Positions 40,934 through 48,195 of a stretch of 48,195 nucleotides of DNA are shown here, piece after piece (within the stretch, counting starts at the first letter, position 1; each line of letters begins with the position of its first letter). This DNA is from UBA7887 sp964408735 (GTDB taxonomy: Bacteria > Pseudomonadota > Alphaproteobacteria > UBA7887), in the NCBI GenBank assembly GCA_964408735.1, contig CAYPAX010000023.1, positions 1-48,195 of the forward strand, written 5' to 3'. Both the position numbers and the translations under genes were made by a program. The notes beneath the pieces were generated by a model. The model saw nothing but the letters and a program-made list of their open reading frames with translations. It did not search any database and was not told the DNA's origin.

Positions 40934-42864
40934 CAACAGGCCTCGCCGGCAGGCAGGTATATCCGTTCGAAAAACGCCGATAGCGTCTCACAGGCGTCCA
41001 AGGGCAGGACATGCGCAATATGCTGATCCGGCCGCACGACGATCAGGCAGCCGGTCTCACGATCAATGCCCCGCATGTCGTAGATGTCACCCGCCCCCTT
41101 GTGATCGACGCAGAAGACCTTTTCGTGATCTTGCAGGCCCAGCTTGCCTTTCAGCGGCCGCAGAAGCGTTGGCATATCTTCGTACGCCAGGATATCGAAG
41201 GTTTGCTGAAACACGACACGCAGATCGATCAAAGAGTCGATGTCCTCGTCTTTGCGGGTGAACCTGACCACGGGCGAGCCCGGGTCGTTTTGCAGCCAGT
41301 CCGCCAGCCGATGGATCGCCGAACCGGGGGCTGAGCCATCCTTCTTGCCGGCGAAGGCATAGATCCGCCAGCGGGCATCGGCCTCGGCGACGTGGCCAAG
41401 TTGCATTGGCTTTGCGTCAGCCAAGCGAACGACCGGTGCGGAATGGAACCGTCGGCCGATCTCCTGGCCCGTGGCCAAGGCCTGGTGATCGGGCGGGCCG
41501 GTCAAAGCGGATTCGCTGTATTTCACGGCCAGTCCACCGGTGAATTCCAGGTTCTCCTTGAACAGGCGCACGAAGTGCGGCTCGTCCTCGGTGTCCATTT
41601 CGGACTCTCCCGGCGGCGCCGACATAATCCGGGCCCATTCGTGATCGGTATCGACCAGGCGCTTGGCCTCGGCCCAGCGTTCGGCCGAATAGCTGTGCAG
41701 AAGATCCGCTGACGAGCGCCCTTGAAGCACATGCGCGAGCTTCCATCCCAGATTGAACGTATCCTGCATCGATACGTTCATCCCCTGACCGGCCTTCGGG
41801 CTGTGGGTGTGGCAGGCGTCCCCGGCGGTAAAGACGCGCGGCGTGCGCGTTGCCGCTTCGCCTTTGGGGACGTCGTCGAACCGGTCGGTCATGCTGTGCC
41901 CGATTTCGTAGATCGACCACCAGACGATCTCTTTCACGTCAACACGGTAGGGGTGCATGATCCGGTTCGCGGCGGCGATCATGTCGTTCCGCGTGAAGTT
42001 GCGACTGGCCACGCGTTCGTCGGGGCTGAGCCTATCAAGCTCGACATACATGCGGAAAAGGTAGCCGCCTTCCCTGGGGAGGATCAGGATATTTCCCTCA
42101 TGAGCGGAGGTAATGAGGCATTTCTGGCGAACATCCGGAAAATCCGTGTTGGCGAGAATATCCATGACACCCCAAGCCTGGTGTGCCGCATCGCCGTGCA
42201 TATCGCCGCCTATGGCCTTGCGGACGTTGGAGCGCGCTCCATCGCACCCCACGACGTAGTTGGCGCGAACGGTCTTCACCTCCGCCCAGTTCACACCTGT
42301 GTTCTCGAGGGTCACCGTCACGGGGTGTTCATCGATCGCTACATCGATTTCAAGATCGCTCACCGACCAATTGTAGTCGGGCTGTAGCCGCGAGGGCGAA
42401 TTGCGCATCACTTTGAGGAAGAGCTCATGCACCCGCGCCTGGTTGATCAGGACATGCGGCATTTCCGAAGAATCATCGGCGACGTCCTGCACCCTGCCGA
42501 TGCGCTTGATGTTCGCGGGGATTTCCGGATCCGGCATCCAGAAACTCGTCTGGTTGACCCAGCAGCTTTCGCGCTTGACCGTCTCGGCGAACCCGAAGGC
42601 CTGGAACATCTCCATCGTACGGGTGTTTATGCCGTCGGCTTTGCCCTTTTCGATGTTGCCTGGGCTGCGCTCGACGATCATCGTGCTGATCTCAGGGAAC
42701 CGCGCCAATTGCGCGGCCAGGCACAGGCCGGCCGGGCCGGTGCCTGCTATCAGGACATCCACCTTTTCCGGCAGCGGCGCATGTTCGCTACGGTCGCGGC
42801 GGTTTGCAGCCGCATTTTTTCGATCCGGATCGCCGCCGCGAAAACCATCGACATAGAATTGCAT
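40930..42864 (-). CDS. FAD-dependent aromatic monooxygenase (phenol 2-monooxygenase / 3-hydroxybenzoate 4-hydroxylase type)
   Basis: 644 aa flavoprotein hydroxylase. The FAD Rossmann motif is VLIAGTGPAGLCLAAQLA (41-46 GTGPAG), the mid motif is VVGCDGARSNVRKAIG, and the flavin ribityl motif is FTAGDACHTHSPKAGQGMN. The C-terminal 170 residues form the thioredoxin-like domain of this long subgroup (DMRGIDRETGCLIVVRPDQH). Length and N-terminus (MQFYVDGFRGGDPD) match the 3-hydroxybenzoate 4-hydroxylase group, so a hydroxylated benzoate or phenol substrate is likely. It is the third gene of a minus-strand run with a DUF2783-like gene and another flavoprotein. Confidence 0.9.
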   Translation of the reverse strand: MQFYVDGFRGGDPDRKNAAANRRDRSEHAPLPEKVDVLIAGTGPAGLCLAAQLARFPEISTMIVERSPGNIEKGKADGINTRTMEMFQAFGFAETVKRESCWVNQTSFWMPDPEIPANIKRIGRVQDVADDSSEMPHVLINQARVHELFLKVMRNSPSRLQPDYNWSVSDLEIDVAIDEHPVTVTLENTGVNWAEVKTVRANYVVGCDGARSNVRKAIGGDMHGDAAHQAWGVMDILANTDFPDVRQKCLITSAHEGNILILPREGGYLFRMYVELDRLSPDERVASRNFTRNDMIAAANRIMHPYRVDVKEIVWWSIYEIGHSMTDRFDDVPKGEAATRTPRVFTAGDACHTHSPKAGQGMNVSMQDTFNLGWKLAHVLQGRSSADLLHSYSAERWAEAKRLVDTDHEWARIMSAPPGESEMDTEDEPHFVRLFKENLEFTGGLAVKYSESALTGPPDHQALATGQEIGRRFHSAPVVRLADAKPMQLGHVAEADARWRIYAFAGKKDGSAPGSAIHRLADWLQNDPGSPVVRFTRKDEDIDSLIDLRVVFQQTFDILAYEDMPTLLRPLKGKLGLQDHEKVFCVDHKGAGDIYDMRGIDRETGCLIVVRPDQHIAHVLPLDACETLSAFFERIYLPAGEACC

Positions 42865-42891
42865 CTCTCCCCTCCCTCGGTCCGCGTCAGA

Positions 42892-43065
42892 TCAAAGTGA
42901 CGCAGAGGCTCCCGAAACGCACGCCAAGACACGATCCCTGTCATCGACCTCTCGCGCCAGCAAAAGCGCCAGCTTGGCCAGAAAAAGCTCGGACTTATCT
43001 TCGCCCACCGTGTCGATCTCGCGTGCGATCGCTTCGTAGATTGTTTCAATGTCATTGTCGGTCAT
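42892..43065 (-). CDS. Small DUF2783-like protein
   Basis: 57 aa from the ATG at 43063-43065 (an ATG five codons earlier is possible). It is helical and acidic: DNDIETIYEAIAREIDTVGE, then KSELFLAKLALLLAREVDD. I recognise it as likely DUF2783, a short family often found beside flavoprotein hydroxylases, with no known function. It lies 11 bp after one hydroxylase and 27 bp before the other, so it may be an accessory subunit. Confidence 0.65.
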   Translation of the reverse strand: MTDNDIETIYEAIAREIDTVGEDKSELFLAKLALLLAREVDDRDRVLACVSGASASL

Positions 43066-43076
43066 GAAATGAGTCC

Positions 43077-44693
43077 TCAATGAAACGTCGTCGTGCGATA
43101 CGCGGCGATCACGGTGTTTGCATCGGCATTCTTCCAGCGCCCGGCGAGATGTGTATCAGGACGGACCAGATAGGCCGTACCGATTTCAGCGCCATACGCC
43201 GCCGAAATCGACGAGGGGCAAGGTAAATCCAGCACCGTGATGTCTTCATCACCCGTAAGAGAATTCGTCACCGCGGCGGCAAGCTCGCCCCCAAAGCACA
43301 ACACAGTGAAACCCGTTCCAAACTTGTCGGATAGGAATTCTCCATTCATGGCGACTTCCCGAAACACCGCTCCCACCTCGGGGCCGGCCACGAACTCCTC
43401 CCCTGACGGTACCACGGCGGGACTGTCGGAATAGGTATAGGCGGTCATTTGGCGCGGGTTCGCCAATTGTCCGGCGAACGAATAGTCAAGTGCCAAGGAC
43501 AGCGCTGCATCGCGCATCAGCTTCCAGCCATGGCTGTCCGGCGTCATGAAGCGCGCGCTCTTGGAGGCATTGGCGAACACGTCCAACGTGGCTCCGCGGC
43601 GCTCGGGCGAGTAGCTGTCCAGCAACCCGGCCCCGGCCTTTCCGGTCAACACCCATCCAAGTTTCCAACCGATATTGGCCGCATCCGCCAATCCGTTGTT
43701 CAGCCCGCGCACACCGAAAATCGGCACGATATGCGCGCTGTCGCCGACATAGAACACCCGGCCGTCACGGTAATCGTCAAGCGCAAGCGTGTTCGCGGTA
43801 TAGGCGCTCCACCATTCCAACTCCCAAGGCCCGGCATGACCGATGTCATCGAGTACGGCCTGCACGCTGGCACGCACCGTTGCCTCCTCGAGGGCGTAGT
43901 CCGTGGATTCGTGACTGTCGAGCTGATAATCGATGCGCCAGATATTGTCGGGCTGGCGGTGGACAAGCACCGTGCCGCCGGGGTGGCAGGACGGGTCGAA
44001 AAGCGCCCTGCGGACGGTCGGATAGTCATGCTCCATCTGCACATCCGCGATCACATAACGGCCTTCGAAGTTTTCGCCGTTCAGGCGCAGGCCGCGTTTC
44101 GTGCGCGTGTCGGAATGCGCGCCGTCGCAAGCGAGAACCCATTCCGCGTCAAATCCGTATGCACCATGCGGATCCGTAATGGATAGGCGCACACCATCTT
44201 CGACATCCTCGATATCGTCGACGGTGCTTTGCCAGCGGGTTTCGATCAGGGGGTTTGCCGCCACCGCGTCCCAAAGGAACTCTTCTATGTACTGCTGTTG
44301 CAGGTTGTACATAGGACGGTATTTTTCGTCCGGGCCGTCAGGCATCTGAAACTCGAGGATCTGCTTGCCGCGGAAAAACGACCGACCGGTTGTCCAGCCA
44401 AGGGATTTCTGCAGGAACGGGGTCACGACGCCCAGGCTTTCCAGAATGTAATAGCTGGGACGCGCGATGCAGATTGCGCGGCTGCCGTCATTGAAGGTGT
44501 CCTTGCCGTCGAACAGGGCGCAGGCAACGCCTTCTTTTGCCAGGGCAAGCGCCGCGGACATGCCCACCGGGCCTGCCCCCACAACGGCAACCCTGGAAGA
44601 TTGCCCGCGGTTCGAGGCGCCCTTATCCGGGGCTTCGAAATGCGGGTAGTCGAAATACAAGGACTCGGTTTCGCCACGCCCTGCCGGTCTCAT
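43077..44693 (-). CDS. FAD-dependent hydroxylase (3-(3-hydroxyphenyl)propionate hydroxylase-like)
   Basis: 538 aa from the ATG at 44691-44693 (GGAGG eleven bases upstream); the frame is open to 44804 but the extra part has no site. An N-terminal tail (FDYPHFEAPDKG) precedes the FAD motif VAVVGAGPVGMSAALALA (39-44 GAGPVG). Then come VLACDGAHSDTRTKRGL and the DSAHIVPIFGVRGLNNGLAD flavin motif. The C-terminal domain resembles the MhpA group. It is the first gene of the operon with DUF2783-like and the second hydroxylase, so two successive ring hydroxylations of one aromatic compound are plausible. Confidence 0.88.
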   Translation of the reverse strand: MRPAGRGETESLYFDYPHFEAPDKGASNRGQSSRVAVVGAGPVGMSAALALAKEGVACALFDGKDTFNDGSRAICIARPSYYILESLGVVTPFLQKSLGWTTGRSFFRGKQILEFQMPDGPDEKYRPMYNLQQQYIEEFLWDAVAANPLIETRWQSTVDDIEDVEDGVRLSITDPHGAYGFDAEWVLACDGAHSDTRTKRGLRLNGENFEGRYVIADVQMEHDYPTVRRALFDPSCHPGGTVLVHRQPDNIWRIDYQLDSHESTDYALEEATVRASVQAVLDDIGHAGPWELEWWSAYTANTLALDDYRDGRVFYVGDSAHIVPIFGVRGLNNGLADAANIGWKLGWVLTGKAGAGLLDSYSPERRGATLDVFANASKSARFMTPDSHGWKLMRDAALSLALDYSFAGQLANPRQMTAYTYSDSPAVVPSGEEFVAGPEVGAVFREVAMNGEFLSDKFGTGFTVLCFGGELAAAVTNSLTGDEDITVLDLPCPSSISAAYGAEIGTAYLVRPDTHLAGRWKNADANTVIAAYRTTTFH

Positions 44694-45086
44694 CCCAGCC
44701 GTCTCCTCCGAGATTTCTCGGCCGAAACCCACCCAGCTCGACCCCACATAAGGCACGGCAGGATCGCCCCCTCCCGTCATCACCACTGCAAACCTTACAC
44801 CCATGGGACACGCCGCGCAGCCGCCCTGGAGAATGTCCGGTTGCGTGCAGGTTTCTCGGACGGCCTCGGGCGGAATTCGCTAACGCGCCAAGGGGCCCGG
44901 GTCATTGGCGAAACGTCGTAACGCTCCTGCGCTCTTCGTCGGCTGTCCCTTCAGGTCCGGACCTGATTCGGTCGGGCCTCTGACGGGGAAACGTGACCCA
45001 TAGCTGACTCTTGCGATCACCGCTTGCGACGACTCGGAGGTGGGCGCCGTCTGTCAGTCAGCCTTGAAGTAAGCTATTCTGCCAAG
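44694..45086. other. 393-bp intergenic region between divergent genes
   Basis: No gene is supported here; open frames are extensions or shadows. It contains one perfect 16-bp palindrome (44951-44966). Promoters for the hydroxylase operon and the transporter remnant should lie here, but no convincing -35/-10 pair was found by eye. Confidence 0.6.
44951..44966. promoter_or_regulatory. Perfect 16-bp palindrome, candidate operator
   Basis: TCAGGTCCGGACCTGA reads the same on both strands. It lies 258 bp before the hydroxylase operon start and 121 bp before the transporter remnant start. Such symmetry fits a dimeric regulator site; no regulator gene is adjacent. Confidence 0.45.
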
Positions 45087-46318
45087 ATGAACTCGCCGCT
45101 TGCCAATGCCGTCTACCGGCGACTGTTCACGGCACAGGTCATCGCCTTGCTCGGTACCGGCTTGACCACTGTGGCGTTGGCGCTACTGGCTTATGACTTA
45201 GCTGGCGCTGCCGCCGGTGCCTGCCCTTCGTTACCGAGGTCTGGCACATCTACGCCCTGATCGTGTTGCTAAACGCGTTGTCTGCCGGCTTCACACCGAC
45301 CTTTCAGGCGACGATCCCCGATATCCTTCCGCACGAGGGCGAGTACACGCGCGCGCTGTCGTTATCGCGCTTGGCCTACGACCTCGAAAATCTCCTAAGC
45401 CCCATCCTGGCAGGATTGGCGCTGCTCGTTGTCAGCTATGGCGCCTTGTTCAGCGCCAATGCCGTGGCCTTTCTCGTCTCGGCCGCCCTGGTTCTGTCCG
45501 TCCGCCTGCCCTCGCCCAGGCCCCAGGAACACCAGCCTGGCGGCTGGCGCAATGGGGGTTTCGGTATTGCAGCCTACCTCAGAACGCCGAGGCTTCGCGG
45601 GCTGCTGGCCCTGTCTCTTGCCACGGCATTCGCTGGCGCCATGGTCATCGTCAACACGGTCGTCTATGTGCGCGAACACCTTGGTGGTTCGGAGACAGAC
45701 ACGGCGAATGCCTTTGCCGCCGTCGGCGCCGGTTCGATGCTCGCCGCCCTCATGATGCCGCGGCTTCTGGATCGGTTCGAGGACCGCCCCTTCATGCTCG
45801 CCGGTGCCGCCGTGCTCGCGGTGGGTCTGCTGCTCGGCCTTACCGACCCGGATTGGCTCTCGTTCCTGTCGCTTTGGTTCCTGCTCGGCCTGGGCTCGTC
45901 GCTTATCCAGACACCAGCCGGCCGTCTCTTGCGACGTTCCGCCCGCGAGGGTGATCGACCGGCCATTTATGCGGCGCAATTTGCACTGTCGCATGCCTGT
46001 TGGCTCGTCGGCTATCTGCTGGCCGGCTGGCTGGGCAGCGCCTTTGGCCTGTCGGTCGCTTTCGCGGTTCTCGGGGCCGGCGTGATCATTGCGCTCGTCC
46101 TGGCGCTCATTCTGTGGCCGGCTGACGATCCGACGCAGATGGAACACCGACACAAAGCGTTGGCGCATGAGCACTTGCATATCCACGATGACCACCATGC
46201 GCACGAACATGAAGGCTGGGAAGGGCCGGAGCCGCATCGCCATTCCCACCGGCACGCCCCGATAGAGCATAGACACGCCTACGTCATCGATCTTCACCAT
46301 CCGGTGTGGCCGAAGTGA
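45087..46318 (+). pseudogene. MFS transporter gene with internal deletion and frameshift; His-rich tail
   Basis: The ATG at 45087 begins an MFS N-terminus (MNSPLANAVYRRLFTAQVIA, then LLAYDLAGAAAG). At about 45218-45221 the frame changes: the other frame continues CLPFVTEVWHIYALIVLLNA with no stop to 46318. Both pieces match one transporter family as I remember it, but the stretch between them (TM2-TM3, roughly 45-60 residues) is missing. As read, the first piece stops at 45260. The second piece keeps many membrane segments and ends in a tail of some 60 residues with about 20 His (EHLHIHDDHHAHEHE and others), which suggests metal binding. A GTG at 45263 could start a shortened protein, but normal function is unlikely. 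Confidence 0.75.
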
Positions 46319-46426
46319 TAGCGTCGGCGTGTCACGATGCATTAAAAGTGGAAACACAGGGCCACATCTTTCCTCAGCACGCCGGTCAATCGATCCGATC
46401 GGGAATCCCTTACGGAGACAGTCATC

Positions 46427-46924
46427 ATGCTGCGATATCTTGGCTTCACGCTTGTCGTGGTCGGCACCGTTGCGGGCTTGAACGATCCTGCGTCGGCATC
46501 CATCACGGCCGAGGAAATGATCCAGGGCATCATCGTGGATGTCATCGGCGATGCGGTTGAATCCGCAACCGACGAGGTGCGACGCAACACTTGGGGCGGC
46601 TATGAAGGGGTGGAAATTTCGGTCGATGGCGCGATCCCCGACGATGCTACGGATGAGACACGCCGCGAGCTTGCCCAGCTCAACCACGAGCATGATCGTC
46701 GAATTGCCGAGCTTGCGGACGAATTGCATCGCAAGCTGGAGAAGGCCGAGCGCGAATTTGCCGGAGACGCCGCAAACGAGGACAAGCCCGAGAAGGTCGA
46801 GGCGAAGTGGGACAAGCTTCAGGAGAAAACGGACGCCGCCTACGCCAAGTTCGAAGAGAAGATGGCTGAGGAGAATGAGCGCTTCGCCGAGAAGCGCAAT
46901 GCCATCCTGGCACGAGCGCATTAG
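46427..46924 (+). CDS. Exported coiled-coil protein of unknown function
   Basis: 165 aa. The signal peptide (LRYLGFTLVVVGTVAGLN) ends near P-A-S-A. A short segment with VDVIGDAVESATDEV follows. From about residue 75 to the end there is a highly charged helix (RRIAELADELHRKLEKAERE and WDKLQEKTDAAYAKFEEKMA) with coiled-coil periodicity. No Cys and no recognised domain. It follows the transporter remnant by 108 bp, with GGAG nine bases before the ATG. Confidence 0.6.
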   Translation: MLRYLGFTLVVVGTVAGLNDPASASITAEEMIQGIIVDVIGDAVESATDEVRRNTWGGYEGVEISVDGAIPDDATDETRRELAQLNHEHDRRIAELADELHRKLEKAEREFAGDAANEDKPEKVEAKWDKLQEKTDAAYAKFEEKMAEENERFAEKRNAILARAH

Positions 46925-47067
46925 GCACTTCGAGCGCACACTGTGCCAACGCCGTAACTTGAAGGGGTTTATGCGGCTTGGAGATGACTTTGTCGGGAGG
47001 TGCCGCGCCAGCGAGAGCCCGCGATTTGGGGTGCAGGTCCTAACGGATCAGGGGCCTACGTCCCGCC

Positions 47068-47418
47068 TCAATCGAGGCCCTCGAACCTGCCGTCAAGGTT
47101 GGCGTCGTAGACTTCACCACTTTCCGACATCAACACGAATAGCGTAGCCCGCTCGTAAGCATTCTCGACGCTGATCACGTAATACCCTGGGCCTCTCCTG
47201 TGAATGGCCGTCGCATCTTCGGGAAGGCTTCTCCAGCTATCTTCCAGCTGCCCAAATCCCAGGCCGGCATCGAACTCGGTGAGTTGATCGGCAACGTAGA
47301 GTGCCAAGGCCATTGCCTGATTGTCGTCAATGGCCGCATGTCCGCCCGGATGTGCCGATGCACTGCTACCGAACACGCCCAGCACCAGGGTCAGTGAGAT
47401 GAGCAAAGCCTTGATCAT
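47068..47418 (-). CDS. Small exported protein (possibly DUF6488) next to HupE/UreJ
   Basis: 116 aa. Signal peptide IKALLISLTLVLGVFGSSAS, then A-H-P-G-G-H, which could bind a metal at the new N-terminus. The mature part has a helix (DNQAMALALYVADQLTEFD) and a beta-rich part (RRGPGYYVISVENAYERATL and FVLMSESGEVYDANLDGRF) resembling a PepSY/DUF6488-type small domain. The family call is tentative. It lies 81 bp downstream of the HupE/UreJ-family gene on the same strand, so a joint metal-related role is inferred. Confidence 0.6.
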   Translation of the reverse strand: MIKALLISLTLVLGVFGSSASAHPGGHAAIDDNQAMALALYVADQLTEFDAGLGFGQLEDSWRSLPEDATAIHRRGPGYYVISVENAYERATLFVLMSESGEVYDANLDGRFEGLD

Positions 47419-47499
47419 GATGGAGTACCTCGAAACTCTCTTGTTGTAAGCGGCATAAGGCCACTCTGGGCCAAGAGCCCGGTTACGGATTTTATGGTC

Positions 47500-48168
47500 C
47501 TATTCCGGCGTGAGCGATAGGCGCCTCGTTACGCCTTCCAAGACGGATGGCTCTTCGGCCGCCCGCAGGTCTTCATGCGCATGATAGTGCGCGTCGGCAT
47601 TCATGGGAAATTCCTCCGAGAATGCCGTGTGCTGATAGCCATGAAGCTGCATCACCAGCAGCAACCCGCCGACGACAAACAAGCCCACGTTCGAGGCGCG
47701 ACTGAACTGGCGGAATGAATCTCTCTGGCGCCAGCCGGCCAGCAAGGCCACCATGACGGCCAGCGCAAGCACCTGGCCCAATTCCACTCCCACGTTGAAG
47801 GCCAGGATCTTCGTGACGAGGCCTTCGTCTCCCATGGGCAACTGTTGCAGACGGGTAGACAGCCCGAAGCCATGAATGAGGCCGAAGCCGAAGACCATCC
47901 ACATCAGGTTCGGGGATCGGGAATTGAGGTAACGCTTGAAGCCGTCCAGGTTCTCGAATGCCTTGTAGCAAACCGTCAGCGCGATAACCGCATCGACCAG
48001 GTAATAGTTCGCCTGGATGCCGTAGAGCGTTGCGAAAAGGAGCGTGATCGAGTGGCCGATCGTGAATGCCGTGATGAACTTCACGATCTCAAAAAAGCGG
48101 CTCAGGAAGAAAACCACGCCGAACAGGAACAACAGATGGTCTGACCTGAGCCCCGAAATCTCCCTCAT
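47500..48168 (-). CDS. HupE/UreJ-family membrane protein
   Basis: 222 aa with six or so hydrophobic segments. DHLLFLFGVVFFLSR near the N-terminus, AFTIGHSITLLFATLYGI, FGFGLIHGFGLSTRLQQL and AFNVGVELGQVLALAVMVA are the conserved His/Asp/Glu-bearing helices of this family. Some members assist nickel or cobalt supply to hydrogenase or urease, but many have no assigned substrate. An in-frame TAA lies two codons before the ATG, so the start is sound. A short His-containing C-terminal tail (HYHAHEDL) is cytoplasmic or periplasmic. No hydrogenase or urease gene is in the window. Confidence 0.85.
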   Translation of the reverse strand: MREISGLRSDHLLFLFGVVFFLSRFFEIVKFITAFTIGHSITLLFATLYGIQANYYLVDAVIALTVCYKAFENLDGFKRYLNSRSPNLMWMVFGFGLIHGFGLSTRLQQLPMGDEGLVTKILAFNVGVELGQVLALAVMVALLAGWRQRDSFRQFSRASNVGLFVVGGLLLVMQLHGYQHTAFSEEFPMNADAHYHAHEDLRAAEEPSVLEGVTRRLSLTPE

Positions 48169-48195
48169 CTGTTAGGAGAGTCCGTCACAGAGGAG

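Noticed and set aside
1..48195. Search for tRNA, rRNA, CRISPR arrays, insertion sequences, integrases and attachment sites
   Set aside because: No cloverleaf with a T-loop motif, no regularly spaced repeat array, and no transposase or integrase frame was found by eye; short or diverged elements could be missed.

Overview
This window looks like chromosomal DNA of a GC-rich, flagellated alphaproteobacterium, probably Rhodospirillales-like. This is inferred from the DUF1489 gene, the fliE-fliQ-fliR-flhB order, a complete pqqA-E operon, a TAXI-type TRAP transporter, and several adenylate-cyclase/TPR proteins. I see no tRNA, rRNA, CRISPR array, insertion sequence or phage gene, and no replication origin. 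About 47 genes can be supported. Two of them look broken: a lipoprotein gene shifted by a 25-bp tandem duplication, and an MFS transporter gene with an internal deletion.

Layout. 1-1.7 kb: 5'-truncated class III cyclase/TolB-like/TPR protein. 1.7-5.6 kb: enolase-superfamily enzyme, divergent LuxR-type regulator, secreted thrombospondin-type-3-repeat protein. 5.7-10.3 kb (minus): a run of TPR protein, damaged lipoprotein, fused E1 alpha/beta dehydrogenase, small coiled-coil protein and DUF169 protein. 10.4-11.5 kb: two small exported proteins. 11.5-15.3 kb (minus): DUF1489, TAXI binding protein and fused TRAP permease. 15.3-16.3 kb: DapA-family lyase or aldolase, then a spacer with two copies of a palindromic repeat. 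16.5-20.7 kb: a compact locus in which a FecR-like protein and a CHASE2 cyclase diverge from an exported caspase-fold protease across a symmetrical promoter region. 20.7-22.3 kb: two methyltransferases. 22.4-26.3 kb: two tandem cyclase/TolB/TPR paralogues. 26.4-28.3 kb: GST, OsmC and beta-carbonic anhydrase. 28.4-32.2 kb: pqqABCDE plus a GFA-family gene. 32.3-34.8 kb: flagellar export genes. 34.9-38.1 kb: periplasmic MORN-repeat protein, histidine kinase, and response regulator with PAS and GGDEF. 38.2-40.9 kb: nucleotide-sugar dehydrogenase, apt and an RmlD-like reductase. 40.9-44.7 kb: two flavoprotein aromatic hydroxylases around a DUF2783-like gene. 45.1-48.2 kb: MFS remnant with a His-rich tail, two small exported proteins and a HupE/UreJ-family membrane protein.

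How the parts fit. The window is rich in nucleotide second-messenger signalling: four class III cyclase-domain proteins and one diguanylate cyclase. The locus most worth attention is the FecR-like/CHASE2-cyclase/caspase group, which looks like an envelope-sensing unit with an exported protease divergent from it. The PQQ operon supplies a cofactor whose dehydrogenase lies outside the window. The flavoprotein pair looks like part of a hydroxyaromatic degradation route. Function calls come from sequence motifs read by eye; no database search was run.
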